DNA of 64,000 bases, taken from NCBI RefSeq assembly GCF_009604425.1, contig NZ_WEGI01000007.1, forward strand, positions 186,001 through 250,000, given 5' to 3'. The notes beneath the pieces are model-generated. The model saw nothing but the letters and a program-made list of their open reading frames with translations. It was not told the origin of the DNA and did not search any database. The stretch comes from Nocardia aurantia. GTDB lineage: Bacteria > Actinomycetota > Actinomycetes > Mycobacteriales > Mycobacteriaceae. Shown here one piece after another: positions 34,919 to 43,861 of the stretch. The position numbers were made by a program, and so were the translations under genes. Position 1 is the first letter of the stretch, and each line of letters begins with the position of its first letter.

Positions 34919-37186
34919 ATGGACGACCACCACCACGCCGCCGCACCACGCCCCGACACCGACCGCGCGACGGCCACCCAGACCGCGCTGACCTCCGTCG
35001 TCGCCCGCTTCGCCCGGCAATGGCACCACGACCCCACCCCACCCGATCTGACCGCCCACCTCCCCGCCGAACCCGCCCTGCGCCGCAGCGCCCTCATCGA
35101 ACTCATCAAGGTCGACCTGCACGAACGCTGGCAGCGCAGTGCCGACGCACCCCGACTCGCCGACTACCGCAACCGATTCCCCGAACTCGACGCCGCCGGA
35201 CTGCCACCGGACCTCGTCTACGAGGAGATCACCGCCCGCAGCCGCCGCACCCCCGTCGACCTCGACGAATACCACGCCGACTACCCCACCCAGATGGCCC
35301 GCATCGGCCACACCGTCGGCGCGACCCTCCCCGGCACCCGCGCCGCCGGCCCCACCACCGCGCTCGCCGACCCCACCGCCGTCGACGCCCTCGACACCAT
35401 CGACCCCGGCGCCACCATCGACGACTTCGACCTGCTGCTATCCCTCGGCCGGGGCGCCTTCGCCCGCGTATTCCTCGCCCGCCAGCGCACCATGAGCCGC
35501 CTGGTCGCCGTGAAGATCTCCCACGACCGCGGCACCGAACCCGAAACCCTCGCCCAGCTCGACCACGACCACATCGTCCGAGTCTTCGACCAGCGCCACC
35601 TCACCGACCGCCACCTGAAACTCATGTACATGCAGTACATCCCCGGCGGCACCCTGCTCGGCGTCCTGCGCACACTGCGCCACGTCCCACCGGCCCACCG
35701 CAGCGGCGCCACCCTGCTCGAGGCCGTCGACACCGCCACCACCAACGGCGGCGTCCTCGAACCCCAGCCCTCCGCCACCCGCACCGAACTCCGCACCCTC
35801 AGCTGGCCGGAAACCGTCGCCTGGCTGGGCAGCCGGCTCGCCGCCGCCCTCGACTACGCCGGCCGCCACGGCGTCCTGCACCGCGACATCAAACCCGCCA
35901 ACGTCCTGCTCACCGTCGACGGACACCCCAAACTCGCCGACTTCAACATCAGCTTCAGCCGCCACCTGCCCGGCGCCAACCCCGTCGCCTACTTCGGCGG
36001 CTCCCTGCCCTACATGTCACCGGAACAGCTCGACGCCTGCCACCCGGCCCGCGTCGCCTCCGCCGCCGACCTCGACACCCGCAGCGACCTCTACGCCCTC
36101 GCCGTCATGCTCTGGGAATTGCTCACCGGCAGAATCCCGTTCGACGACGAACCCGGCGACGGCGAAACCGAGCAGACCCTGCAGACCATGATCGAACGCC
36201 GCCGCCGGCCCGTCGAACCCCGCTACCGCGCCGAACTGCCCGCCGACACCCCCGCCGTCCTGCGCCACGCCCTGCTGACCTGCCTCGCCCCCGAACCCGC
36301 CGACCGCTACGCCCGCGGCGCCGACCTCGCCCAGCAACTCGAGATCAGCCAGGACCGCACCGCCCGCGACCTCGTCGACCCACCCGCGCACAGCCTCCGC
36401 GCCCGACTGCGCAGAAGACCCATGCCCGTGGTCACCCTGTCCACCATCTTCGGGCAGCTCCTCGCCGGCCTGTACCTCGGCGCCCACAACACCCGGCTCA
36501 TCGGCCTGCAACTCGGCGCACCCGCCGCCGCGGACATCACTCGCCTCGGCCTGCTCATCGCCGCCGTCACGGTCCTGATCGCCGTCGCCGGTCTGCTCTA
36601 CTGGTGCCGCCACGTCTTCCTCGTCCCGGACGGGCTGCGCCGCGGCCGCGTCTTCGACGCCGCCACCCTGGCCCGCGCCCGCCGCGACACCCTGGCCTGC
36701 GGCGACCGGGTCGCCGCCGTCGCCTTCACCGCCTGGATCGCCGTCCTGCCGATCCTGCTCGCCCGGCTGCTCACCCTCGGCCCGATACCACCCGGACTGC
36801 TCACCGACCTGGTCGCCTCCAACCTCGTCGCCGCGGCGGTCGCGGTGGCCTACACCTACTTTCCGGTCACCTTCTTCGTATTGCGCTGGTACTACCCGCA
36901 ACTCGTCGCCGCCGGCCACACCACCGCCGCCGACCGCGCCGGACTGCGCCGGCTCGTCCGCCGCAGCCGCCGGTATCTCGGTGTGGCGGCGTCGGTTCCG
37001 CTGATCGGCGTGCCCGCCGGACTGATCTTCCTCACCGACGAACAGCAGCAAGCCGTCATCGGCGCCATCATCGCGCTGTGCGTCGGCGGACTGTTCGGCT
37101 TCGCGATCGCCCTACGGGCCTTCTACTCGCTCGAGTCGGATCTCCGTGCGCTGGAACGCATCATGAATCCCCATCCACAGCCCTGA
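34919..37186 (+). CDS. Ser/Thr protein kinase with polytopic membrane C-terminus
   Basis: A 755-residue protein. Residues ~1-165 are helical with no clear family (ELIKVDLHERWQR). The kinase domain (~168-475) has SLGRGAFARVFLAR, VAVKIS (catalytic Lys), HRDIKPANVLL, ADFNIS in place of DFG and GSLPYMSPEQL. The C-terminal ~270 residues carry about six membrane segments. The Asp needed for Mg2+ is kept in the DFN motif, as in many planctomycete-type kinases, so it is probably active. The multi-pass tail suggests sensing within the membrane rather than with an extracellular domain. It starts at ATG without a strong ribosome site. Confidence 0.85.
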   Translation: MDDHHHAAAPRPDTDRATATQTALTSVVARFARQWHHDPTPPDLTAHLPAEPALRRSALIELIKVDLHERWQRSADAPRLADYRNRFPELDAAGLPPDLVYEEITARSRRTPVDLDEYHADYPTQMARIGHTVGATLPGTRAAGPTTALADPTAVDALDTIDPGATIDDFDLLLSLGRGAFARVFLARQRTMSRLVAVKISHDRGTEPETLAQLDHDHIVRVFDQRHLTDRHLKLMYMQYIPGGTLLGVLRTLRHVPPAHRSGATLLEAVDTATTNGGVLEPQPSATRTELRTLSWPETVAWLGSRLAAALDYAGRHGVLHRDIKPANVLLTVDGHPKLADFNISFSRHLPGANPVAYFGGSLPYMSPEQLDACHPARVASAADLDTRSDLYALAVMLWELLTGRIPFDDEPGDGETEQTLQTMIERRRRPVEPRYRAELPADTPAVLRHALLTCLAPEPADRYARGADLAQQLEISQDRTARDLVDPPAHSLRARLRRRPMPVVTLSTIFGQLLAGLYLGAHNTRLIGLQLGAPAAADITRLGLLIAAVTVLIAVAGLLYWCRHVFLVPDGLRRGRVFDAATLARARRDTLACGDRVAAVAFTAWIAVLPILLARLLTLGPIPPGLLTDLVASNLVAAAVAVAYTYFPVTFFVLRWYYPQLVAAGHTTAADRAGLRRLVRRSRRYLGVAASVPLIGVPAGLIFLTDEQQQAVIGAIIALCVGGLFGFAIALRAFYSLESDLRALERIMNPHPQP

Positions 37187-37232
37187 CCAACTCCGGAAAT
37201 CGACCGACCAAGATCGGCTAGGCTCGTCGGCG

Positions 37233-37943
37233 ATGCTAGGACACTCTCACGCAACAAGCGGCGCGCTCGCATGGTCGGGAGCCGCTGCCGCACTGCCGAT
37301 CTCGTACCTCACCTTCCCCGTGGTCTCCGGTGGCCATCTCGGCACCGTGGATCTGGTGATGGGCACCTTCCTCACCGCGGGCGCGGCGCTGCTGCCCGAC
37401 GCCGACCATCCCTCCGGCACCATTTCCCATGTGCTGGGCCCGATCTCGCACGTCGCGTGCAAGGCGATCAGCTGGGCCTCCGGCGGCCACCGGCACGCCA
37501 CCCACTCGTTCGCCTTCGTCGCCGCCGTCACCTACGGCACCTGGGCCGGCGTGCACTGGCTGGGCCGCTGGTTCACCCTCGCGCTGGTCTTCTTCCTGCT
37601 CGCGCTGGCGGTCCGCGCGCTGAACCTGTGCCCGCCCGGCGAGGGCTTCCGCTCCTACGGCACCGTCACCGTCCTCGCCGTCGCCGGCACCTTCGTCATG
37701 GACCAGTGGATCGCCGACAAACCCACCTGGCTCCCGTTCTCCGTCGGCCTCGGCGCGTTCGTGCACCTGTTCGGCGACTGTCTCACCGACCACGGCTGCC
37801 GCCTGTTCTGGCCGCTGAAGATCCGCACCTGCGTCCCGCTCATCAGCCGCACCGGGAACAAGCTCGAAACCTGGGTGCTCTCGCCCCTGTTCGTGGCCGG
37901 TACGCTCGCGGTGCTCTGGTACACCATCACGCACCAGCCCTGA
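37233..37943 (+). CDS. YdjM-like membrane-bound metal-dependent hydrolase
   Basis: A 236-residue membrane protein with about six helices. It has the family's scattered histidine/aspartate signature: GHSHATSGALAW at the N-terminus, LLPDADHPSGTISH, GGHRHATHSF and HLFGDCLTDHG. These residues probably bind metal. Family members are inner-membrane hydrolases of unknown physiological substrate (LexA-regulated YdjM in E. coli). It starts 46 bp after the kinase gene, and the phosphoribosyltransferase follows after 21 bp, so they may be co-transcribed. Confidence 0.85.
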   Translation: MLGHSHATSGALAWSGAAAALPISYLTFPVVSGGHLGTVDLVMGTFLTAGAALLPDADHPSGTISHVLGPISHVACKAISWASGGHRHATHSFAFVAAVTYGTWAGVHWLGRWFTLALVFFLLALAVRALNLCPPGEGFRSYGTVTVLAVAGTFVMDQWIADKPTWLPFSVGLGAFVHLFGDCLTDHGCRLFWPLKIRTCVPLISRTGNKLETWVLSPLFVAGTLAVLWYTITHQP

Positions 37944-37964
37944 GCGAGATACGAGGGAGCCGGC

Positions 37965-38459
37965 ATGGCCGACCGCGAAGAACTGACCTGGGACCTGTTC
38001 GGCACGGCCGGCCGGGAACTCGCGGAACAGGTCGCCGCGGACGGATTCGAACCGGACCTCATCCTCTCCATCGCCCGCGGCGGACTGTTCGTCGCGGGCG
38101 CTCTGGGCTATGCCCTCGACGTGAAGAACCTCCACGTCATGAACGTCGAGTTCTACACCGGCGTCGACCAGCGCCTCGACATGCCCGTCGTGCTGCCCCC
38201 GGTACCCAGCGCGGTCGACCTGGCCGGCGCCCGCGTCCTGGTCGCCGACGACGTCGCCGACACCGGCGCCACCCTCAAACTCGTCCGCGACTTCTGCAGC
38301 GACAAGGTCGCCGAGGTGCGCTGCGCGGTCGTGTACCAGAAACCGCGCTCCGAGGTCGACTGCGAATACGTCTGGCGCCACACCGACCGCTGGATCAACT
38401 TCCCCTGGTCGGTACTGCCGCCCGTAGCGCGCCACCGGCCCCGCGTACTCGACGCCTGA
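37965..38459 (+). CDS. Type I phosphoribosyltransferase
   Basis: A 164-residue PRTase-fold enzyme, cytoplasmic. The PRPP-binding loop VLVADDVADTGATLK is complete, with SIARGGLFVAG as the PPi loop and WINFPWS near the C-terminus. It is similar to actinobacterial hypoxanthine/xanthine-type or uncharacterised PRTases; the hood sequence does not settle the base. It has GAGGGAG upstream of the ATG. The operon ends in a strong hairpin just downstream. Confidence 0.88.
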   Translation: MADREELTWDLFGTAGRELAEQVAADGFEPDLILSIARGGLFVAGALGYALDVKNLHVMNVEFYTGVDQRLDMPVVLPPVPSAVDLAGARVLVADDVADTGATLKLVRDFCSDKVAEVRCAVVYQKPRSEVDCEYVWRHTDRWINFPWSVLPPVARHRPRVLDA

Positions 38460-38468
38460 AAACGCCGT

Positions 38469-38496
38469 CGGCGCCCGGCCGGTGGGCCGGGCGCCG
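38469..38496. terminator. Perfect 12-bp stem between convergent genes
   Basis: CGGCGCCCGGCC, loop GGTG, GGCCGGGCGCCG. The stem is perfect and sits between the convergent phosphoribosyltransferase and cyclophilin stop codons, so it can act for both. There is no marked T-run on the plus-strand side. Confidence 0.75.
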
Positions 38497-38516
38497 AACA
38501 CGACACCGAGGACGAC

Positions 38517-39008
38517 TCAGATCAACTGCGCCTCGACGATCGTGATCGCGTCGGTCGGCACATCCTGGTGGCCGGCCTTCGACCCGGTCCGCACCTTCTC
38601 GATCGAGTCCACCACCTCGATGCCGTCGACGACCCGGCCGAACACCGCGTACCCGAAGCCGTCCTGGCCCGGGTGGTTCAGGAAGTCGTTCGACGAGGTG
38701 TTGATGAAGAACTGCGCGCTGGCCGAATGCGGATCCGACGTCCGGGCCATCGCCACGGTGTACTTGTCGTTGCGCAGCCCGTTGCCGGCCTCGTTCTCCA
38801 CCCGCTGCGGCGCGGGCTTCTGCTGCATGTCGGCGGTCAGGCCGCCGCCCTGGATCATGAAGTTCGGGATCACCCGGTGGAACACGGTCCCGGCGTAATG
38901 GCCGGACCGGACGTAATCGACGAAGTTGGCCACGGTCTTGGGCGCCTTCGCCTCATCGAGCTCGAGGGTGATGTCCCCGGCGGAAGTCTTCAGCAGCACT
39001 TTGGTCAT
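38517..39008 (-). CDS. Cyclophilin-type peptidyl-prolyl cis-trans isomerase
   Basis: A 163-residue cytoplasmic PPIase that catalyses Xaa-Pro isomerisation. The sequence covers the whole cyclophilin fold: ITLELDEAKAPKTVANFVDY, YAGTVFHRVIPNFMIQGGG (with the catalytic arginine in FHRV), SASAQFFINTSSND and YAVFGRVVDGIEVVD. It has no signal peptide. It matches the short PpiB/PpiA type of actinobacteria. Confidence 0.94.
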   Translation of the reverse strand: MTKVLLKTSAGDITLELDEAKAPKTVANFVDYVRSGHYAGTVFHRVIPNFMIQGGGLTADMQQKPAPQRVENEAGNGLRNDKYTVAMARTSDPHSASAQFFINTSSNDFLNHPGQDGFGYAVFGRVVDGIEVVDSIEKVRTGSKAGHQDVPTDAITIVEAQLI

Positions 39009-39172
39009 CCGGCCATCGTATGGGACCGGGAACCGGCGCCGGACAACCGTTCATGGCCTGCGGTAATTCGGAACCGGCCCACGACCGGCCCCTCCCCTCC
39101 CCCTCAGGGAATCTTTCGAACCGGTGCGTTGGCGGCTTCCGCCGACACGCTTCGATGGCAACACATGTGTCA

Positions 39173-39738
39173 ATGCGCATATCCCCATCTCCCAATTATA
39201 ACTATTCGTGATCATTCCTCGTACAGCTCCAGCGGCAGGCCGTCCGGATCGGCGAAGAAGCCGAAACGCTTGCCGGTGTACTCGTCGATCCGGACCTCTT
39301 CGGTCGGCACTCCCCGAGCCCGCAGCTCCGCCAGGGCCGCGACGACATCCGGCACCGCGAAGGCCAGGTGCCGCAACCCGCGCGCCTCGGGACGCGTCGG
39401 CCGCGCCGGCGGATCGGGGAACGAGAACAGCTCCAGCTGCGAACCGTCCGGAAGCGCGAGATCCAGCTTGTACGAGTCACGTTCGGCCCGGTAGTGCTCG
39501 GCGAGCACACGCAGCCCGAGCACCTCGGTGTAGAACACCTTCGACCGCCGGTAATCCGCGGCGATGATCGCCACGTGGTGGATCCGCCGCAACTCCATGC
39601 ACCGACCGTAGTCCGCGGCCCGCTCACAGTCCGTCGACACTCCCTTCCTCCGGGACTCCCCTCCCCTGCGTTTTTCGTGGATGTGCCGGGTGCGTCCGGC
39701 TGGACACGGGTGGTGACTAATGCGTAGATGCGCATATC
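39173..39738. repeat. Direct repeat ATGCGCATATC flanking the VOC gene
   Basis: ATGCGCATATC occurs at 39173-39183 and 39728-39738 in AT-rich patches on either side of the VOC-family gene. The first eight bases form a perfect palindrome. The right copy lies ~130 bp upstream of that gene and could be a regulator site; the left copy lies just past its 3' end. Confidence 0.4.
39212..39598 (-). CDS. VOC family protein (YaeR/GloA2-like)
   Basis: A 128-residue vicinal-oxygen-chelate metalloprotein. It opens RRIHHVAIIAADYRRSKVFYTEVLG, has a central GLRHLAFAVPDV strand with a second metal histidine, and ends FGFFADPDGLPLELYE, which supplies the glutamate ligand. Pattern and length fit the YaeR-type glyoxalase-like group; substrate unknown. 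I start at the ATG before ELRRIHH because that is where the family begins; 14 codons upstream is another ATG. It stands alone on the minus strand. Confidence 0.85.
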   Translation of the reverse strand: MELRRIHHVAIIAADYRRSKVFYTEVLGLRVLAEHYRAERDSYKLDLALPDGSQLELFSFPDPPARPTRPEARGLRHLAFAVPDVVAALAELRARGVPTEEVRIDEYTGKRFGFFADPDGLPLELYEE

Positions 39739-39848
39739 TAGATATAGGTATTCAAAATATTCCATGAGCCGGGGGGAGCCGGTCGGCTGTCGATCGACGG
39801 GTGCGCGTGGATCGCGAAATAGCTGCTGCCGCAACGCCGTCGCGGCGG

Positions 39849-40721
39849 CTACTGCCCCAGCGCCGCAATCGCGGCGGCGACCGTCCGGTCGACATAGGAG
39901 CCGCCGTACAGCACCACGTGGACCAGCAACGGATACAGCTGGTGGAGCGGAACCCTCTCCTGCCGGCCGTCCGCGAGCGGGGCCGCCTCGTGATAGGCGG
40001 CGAGGATCCGATCGAGGTGGGGCGCGCCGAACAGCTCCAGCATGGCCAGGTCGGTCTCGCGATGGCCACCGTGAGCGGCCGGATCGATCAGTCGCGCACC
40101 GGATTCCGTCCACAGCACGTTGCCCGACCACAGATCGCCGTGGATGCGGCTCGGTGGTTCGGCGGGGCCGGCGAGCCGCTCGATCTCGGTCAGGACGCGC
40201 TCGATCGTCCGCGATCCGCCGGACCCGAGGCGAGGCGCCGCGAGCGGCAGCAGCGGGGCCAGCCGGCGGCGAACGTACCAGTCGGCCCACTCCCCTGTCT
40301 CGAGCCGATTGTCCTGTGGCACAGTCGCTATCCAGCCCGGCCATTCGGCGCCGAAGTGTGCCGCCGAGGCGGTGTGCAGCGCCGCGAGCTCGCGCCCGAA
40401 TCGCTCGGCGGCCGCAGGGGTGGGTTCGGCCTCGGCCAGCCACGGCAGTACCAGGAGGCCGGTTTCGGTTGCCTCGACCGCCGGGACCAGGCCGGCGGGC
40501 GCGGCCTGTCCGAGCCAGCGCAGCCCGGCCGCCTCCGCCCTCAGCACACTGTCCGAATCATGTTGTCCGGCGGCGGCTTTCACGAACAGTTCCCGGCCGT
40601 CGGCGGTGCGGACGCGCAGCAACCTCCAGGCGTGCGAGCGGCCGAGATCGATGACGGTGGATATCGCGGTGCCGAGCAATATCTCCAGGCGTGCCGCCGG
40701 ATCGGTGCCGGACACGGTCAC
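39849..40721 (-). CDS. Fructosamine kinase family protein
   Basis: A 290-residue aminoglycoside-phosphotransferase-fold kinase. Members phosphorylate ketoamines on glycated amines or proteins and so start deglycation. Motifs include LFVKAAAG (ATP lysine), IHGDLWSGNVLW (catalytic loop; the HGDLWxGN form is diagnostic) and LIDPAAHGGHRETDLAML (Mg2+ Asp and substrate loop). I start at the GTG that overlaps the preceding stop (GTGA); another GTG lies two codons later. It is co-transcribed with the MmyB-type regulator. Confidence 0.9.
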   Translation of the reverse strand: MTVSGTDPAARLEILLGTAISTVIDLGRSHAWRLLRVRTADGRELFVKAAAGQHDSDSVLRAEAAGLRWLGQAAPAGLVPAVEATETGLLVLPWLAEAEPTPAAAERFGRELAALHTASAAHFGAEWPGWIATVPQDNRLETGEWADWYVRRRLAPLLPLAAPRLGSGGSRTIERVLTEIERLAGPAEPPSRIHGDLWSGNVLWTESGARLIDPAAHGGHRETDLAMLELFGAPHLDRILAAYHEAAPLADGRQERVPLHQLYPLLVHVVLYGGSYVDRTVAAAIAALGQ

Positions 40722-41500
40722 CGCCCCGCACGGCTGTGCAGGTGGTCGGCGGTCGCGGCGTCGGCGGGGAAGAACGATTCGATGGCCAGTTCGGCGACGG
40801 TGATGTTCATCGGGGTGCCGAAGACGGAGGTCACGCTCAGAAACGACAGTTCCCGATCGCCGTGGCGCAACCGGAACGGCACCACGGCCTGATCCGGCTC
40901 GGGCAGGCCGGTGTGGTCGGCGCCGCCGGGGTACGCCCGCAATTCGGCGTACAGCGCCGCGGCGTCGGCGGATCCGGTGACGTCGATCTGCCGTTGCAGG
41001 CGGTCCAGCAGGTGGCCGCGCCACTCGGCGAGGTTGCTGATGCGGGGGGCCAGGCCGCGCGGATGCAGGCTCAGGCGCAGCGCGTTGACGGGCGGGGCGA
41101 GCAGGTCGGCGGGAATGCCGTCGAGGAACAGCGCGGCGCCGGCGTTGGCGTCGACCATCGTCCAGTGCATGTCCACCGCAAGGGCGGGATAGGGCTCGTG
41201 CCCGGTGAGGATCTGACGGATCGCGGTGCGTACGGGTGCCATGGCGGTGGTGTCGAGGTCGGGTTCGGCGTACACGGGCGCGAACCCGGCGGCCAGCAGC
41301 AGTCGATTGCGTTCGCGCAGCGGGATGTCCAGGTTGTCGGACAGGTGCAGGATCATCTGTCGGCTCGGGGTCGCGCGACCGGTTTCGATGAAACTGAGGT
41401 GCCGGGCCGACGTGTCGGCGCGGCCGGCGAGCTCCAGTTGGCTGAGGCGGCGGGTGGTGCGCCAGTGGCGCAGCAGGTCTCCGGCGGTCGGGCTGTGCAT
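40718..41500 (-). CDS. XRE-family regulator with MmyB-like ligand-binding domain
   Basis: A 260-residue DNA-binding protein. The N-terminal helix-turn-helix (~5-62) reads LLRHWRTTRRLSQLELAGRADTS ... RHLSFIETGRATPSR in family style. The C-terminal part (~95-250) is an MmyB-type PAS-like pocket (AVDMHWTMVDANAGAALFL, RLSLHPRGLAPRI). Such regulators bind small or lipid-like ligands and often control an adjacent short-chain dehydrogenase or metabolic gene; here the coupled gene is a fructosamine kinase. Confidence 0.9.
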   Translation of the reverse strand: MHSPTAGDLLRHWRTTRRLSQLELAGRADTSARHLSFIETGRATPSRQMILHLSDNLDIPLRERNRLLLAAGFAPVYAEPDLDTTAMAPVRTAIRQILTGHEPYPALAVDMHWTMVDANAGAALFLDGIPADLLAPPVNALRLSLHPRGLAPRISNLAEWRGHLLDRLQRQIDVTGSADAAALYAELRAYPGGADHTGLPEPDQAVVPFRLRHGDRELSFLSVTSVFGTPMNITVAELAIESFFPADAATADHLHSRAGR

Positions 41501-41598
41501 TCCGTGATCGTAGGAACAGCCCGTACGCGGAACAATGACCTGGGAGGTAATGCCGGTGAGTGGGTGCCGGGACCGCCGGTGACGGTTATGGTGGGGGC

Positions 41599-42108
41599 GT
41601 GTCACTGGTACAACCTGTGCTCGACCGGCTTCCGGCCGGCTATCGCGCCGCCCTGATCCGGCACTCCGAGCTGATGAAGTTCGCGGTGGTGGGCGGGATC
41701 ACCTGGTTCGTCGATACCGGTACCGTCTACGGCCTGAAGCTCACTGTGCTGCAGGACAAGCCGTTGACGGCCCGCGCGTTCGGCGTGCTGATCGCGACGA
41801 TCGTGTCGTATGTGCTGAACCGGGAGTGGTCGTTCCGCAGCCGCGGCGGACGGCGGCGGCATCAGGAGGCCGCGCTGTTCTTCGGGGTGAGCGCGCTGGC
41901 GATCGTGGTGACGCTGATCCCGCAGGCGGTGGCGCTGTACATGTTCCACATCCGGGTGCCGCACGTGAGTGCCACCACGCAGGCGGTGTCGAACTTCGTG
42001 ACCGGTCAGATCCTCGGTGTGCTGCTGGCGATGGCGTTCCGGTTCTGGGCGTTGCGGCGCTTCGTCTTTCCGGAGCAGTTGCGCGTGGAGGATATCGACG
42101 TGCTCTGA
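41599..42108 (+). CDS. GtrA family membrane protein
   Basis: A 169-residue, four-helix membrane protein of the GtrA/DPMS-C type, which moves or helps to move polyprenyl-linked sugars in cell-envelope assembly. It has the typical KFAVVGGITWFVDTGTVYGL in helix 1, NREWSFRSRGG after helix 2 and FRFWALRRFVFP at the C-terminus. TATGGT six bases before the GTG may be the -10 of a leaderless transcript. No glycosyltransferase is adjacent. Confidence 0.88.
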   Translation: MSLVQPVLDRLPAGYRAALIRHSELMKFAVVGGITWFVDTGTVYGLKLTVLQDKPLTARAFGVLIATIVSYVLNREWSFRSRGGRRRHQEAALFFGVSALAIVVTLIPQAVALYMFHIRVPHVSATTQAVSNFVTGQILGVLLAMAFRFWALRRFVFPEQLRVEDIDVL

Positions 42109-42113
42109 TCCGC

Positions 42114-42971
42114 TCAGCGGGCGCCGGATGCGCTCGCGACGAGGGCAGGGATCGCACCGTGGCTGTGGGTGGCCGCTGCGGGCGGGACGAGTCCGGAGGC
42201 GCGATGCCGGTCGGGGTCGGCGGCGACCGCGCAGGCGGCGGCGGTGAGTGCGGCGAGCATCCAGCCGTGCAGTGCCGGGGCGATCGGATTCCCGGTGGTG
42301 GCGGACGCGACGAGTTCGTCTCGGGTGCGCTCGAGGTGCCGCAGGGCCGTGTGCAGCCGCAGGGCGGATCCGGTTGCCGGGCTGAGTAGTTCGCCGAGGA
42401 GATCGGCGACGAGGCGGCGCAGCCGGCGGTCGACGGCCGCGGCGGGCAGCCGGGCGGCGAGAGCGGCGGCCGGACGCAGCGGCGGCGGAACCGAATTCGC
42501 GCCGGTCGCGATGAGCAGTGCTGCCAGCAGGTTTTCACCATCCGCGCGACGGCCGGTGGCGGCGGGACCACCGGGGCCGGCTCGGTGCGCGGACGTGTCC
42601 GGCTCGCCGCGGTTCGACGGGTCCGCCGCGCCGCCGGAGCTGTTGTGGTGGTCGCGATCCGGATCGGGCAAGGCTTCGCCGGGCCGGGTGAGGGTGGCGG
42701 ATCGGGCGAGGGTTTCGGCGGAGAGGCCGAGGCGGAGGGTGCGGATCAGGTCGGTGTGGCCGAGGCCGTGGCGTTGCCGGTCGTCCAGGCGCCACCACAG
42801 CCAGGTGGCCAGCAGCCGGATGCGTTGTCCGGGGCGGATGTTCAGGCCGGCGAGGGCGGGATCGCCGGCCAGTGGGCCGGAAGTGTGTGGCGTTGTGTGG
42901 GTTCGGGGACTGCCGGGGGTCGATGGGCCCGGGCCGCGTGCCGCGGACGGGTTGTCGTCACCACCGGACAT
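42114..42971 (-). CDS. Uncharacterised protein
   Basis: A 285-residue Ala/Arg/Pro-rich protein with no family that I recognise. It has a disordered N-terminus (~1-45), a conserved-looking segment GQRIRLLATWLWWRLDDRQRHGLGHTDLIRTLRLGL, a low-complexity middle and a helical C-terminal half (LRPAAALAARLPAAAVDRRLRRLVADLLGE). It is predicted soluble. It converges on gtrA with only 5 bp between stops. Composition is like its neighbours, so it is probably a lineage-specific gene rather than a recent arrival. Confidence 0.55.
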   Translation of the reverse strand: MSGGDDNPSAARGPGPSTPGSPRTHTTPHTSGPLAGDPALAGLNIRPGQRIRLLATWLWWRLDDRQRHGLGHTDLIRTLRLGLSAETLARSATLTRPGEALPDPDRDHHNSSGGAADPSNRGEPDTSAHRAGPGGPAATGRRADGENLLAALLIATGANSVPPPLRPAAALAARLPAAAVDRRLRRLVADLLGELLSPATGSALRLHTALRHLERTRDELVASATTGNPIAPALHGWMLAALTAAACAVAADPDRHRASGLVPPAAATHSHGAIPALVASASGAR

Positions 42972-43118
42972 CGTTGTCCCCCATCAGCTTTCGCCGATAT
43001 GTCGGTCCGGTTGTGCCGGGATGGTCAGCCTCGCCGGATCCTGTGACGAGTGTGCGGCAGATCGCCGCCGATGTCAATGCGCTATGAATGCCGCACGCTC
43101 GCACCGGATCACGGGAGA

Positions 43119-43469
43119 TCAGTGCCAGAGGACGGCGACGAAGACGTTGGCGATCGCGAGCAGGCCGGCGGCGTGGGTCATCCAGGGAAGGGATTTGCCG
43201 CGTTTGGCGTCGGCGTGGCCGATCTCGGCGAAAGCGGCGACGGCGACCGCGATCACCAGTTTGGTGATGATCTTCGCCATGTCGAGGTGTTTGTCCAGGG
43301 AGTGGACGGAGTCGGCGAGTCCGACCAGGATCAGGCCGGTGATGATCTGCGCCCGGGCGCCCCACACCATGACCTCGGAGACCTTGGGCTGTCCGGCCGC
43401 GTAGCCACCGATGACCGCGGCGAGTCCGAGGAGGTGGGTCACGACCACCAGGTTGTAGACGACTGTCAT
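43119..43469 (-). CDS. Small four-helix membrane protein
   Basis: A 116-residue integral membrane protein with four predicted helices (YNLVVVTHLLGLAAVIGGY, VMVWGARAQIITGLILVGL, IITKLVIAVAVAAFAEI, AAGLLAIANVFVAVLW) and conserved-looking His residues in the first and last helices. The layout resembles small haem-binding or CopD-like membrane proteins; no function is assigned. It starts at ATG and stands alone. Confidence 0.75.
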   Translation of the reverse strand: MTVVYNLVVVTHLLGLAAVIGGYAAGQPKVSEVMVWGARAQIITGLILVGLADSVHSLDKHLDMAKIITKLVIAVAVAAFAEIGHADAKRGKSLPWMTHAAGLLAIANVFVAVLWH

Positions 43470-43521
43470 GGATGCACAGCGTAGTGGACGCGAACCGGAA
43501 AACTACGCCGAGTAGTAGAAA

Positions 43522-43547
43522 AGCCGCCGCCGAGATCGGCGGCGGCT
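43522..43547 (-). terminator. Intrinsic terminator of the small secreted protein gene
   Basis: AGCCGCCGCCGA and TCGGCGGCGGCT form a near-perfect stem (about 10-12 bp). In the minus-strand reading it is followed by TTTTCTAC, a T-rich tail. It lies 21 bp after the stop of the gene at 43568. A smaller hairpin (GCCCC-GTA-GGGGC, 43553-43565) lies just before it. Confidence 0.8.
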
Positions 43548-43567
43548 CGACAGCCCCGTAGGGGCCG

Positions 43568-43861
43568 TTATTCCACGATCAGCAGGCTGCCGTTGGGCAC
43601 CATGGTGATGCCCGCCGGATCGACCGTGCCGACGACCGGACCGGTGCAGTGCCGGCCGGAATGCACCTCGACGACCTTGTCGGTGCTGTTGCCGACGATG
43701 GTCTGGAACGAGTTACCGGTGTCGATGCAGCCGGTCGGGTTGCCGTAGACCTTGCCGTTGATGCTGACCGAGCCGTCCGCGGCCTGCGACGGCCCCGCGG
43801 CGAGCACGCTCACGGCTCCGGCGGCGACGACCGCCGCGGCGAACCCAGCGGTACGAAACAT
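43568..43861 (-). CDS. Small secreted protein
   Basis: A 97-residue protein with a cleavable Sec signal (FAAAVVAAGAVSVLAAGPSQAADG, cleavage after AQA/SQA-type site near residue 27). The mature ~70 residues contain two cysteines (PTGCIDTG and GRHCTGPV), likely a disulfide, and a short beta-rich pattern (SVSINGKVYGNP, SLLIVE). It resembles small actinobacterial exported proteins of unknown function. GGAGGC precedes the ATG. The promoter region contains three TATCAC repeats. Confidence 0.8.
   Translation of the reverse strand: MFRTAGFAAAVVAAGAVSVLAAGPSQAADGSVSINGKVYGNPTGCIDTGNSFQTIVGNSTDKVVEVHSGRHCTGPVVGTVDPAGITMVPNGSLLIVE

Noticed and set aside
38469..38496. Inverted repeat as the end of a mobile element
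   Set aside because: It is a perfect short stem-loop between two convergent stop codons, with no transposase nearby, so a terminator is the better reading.
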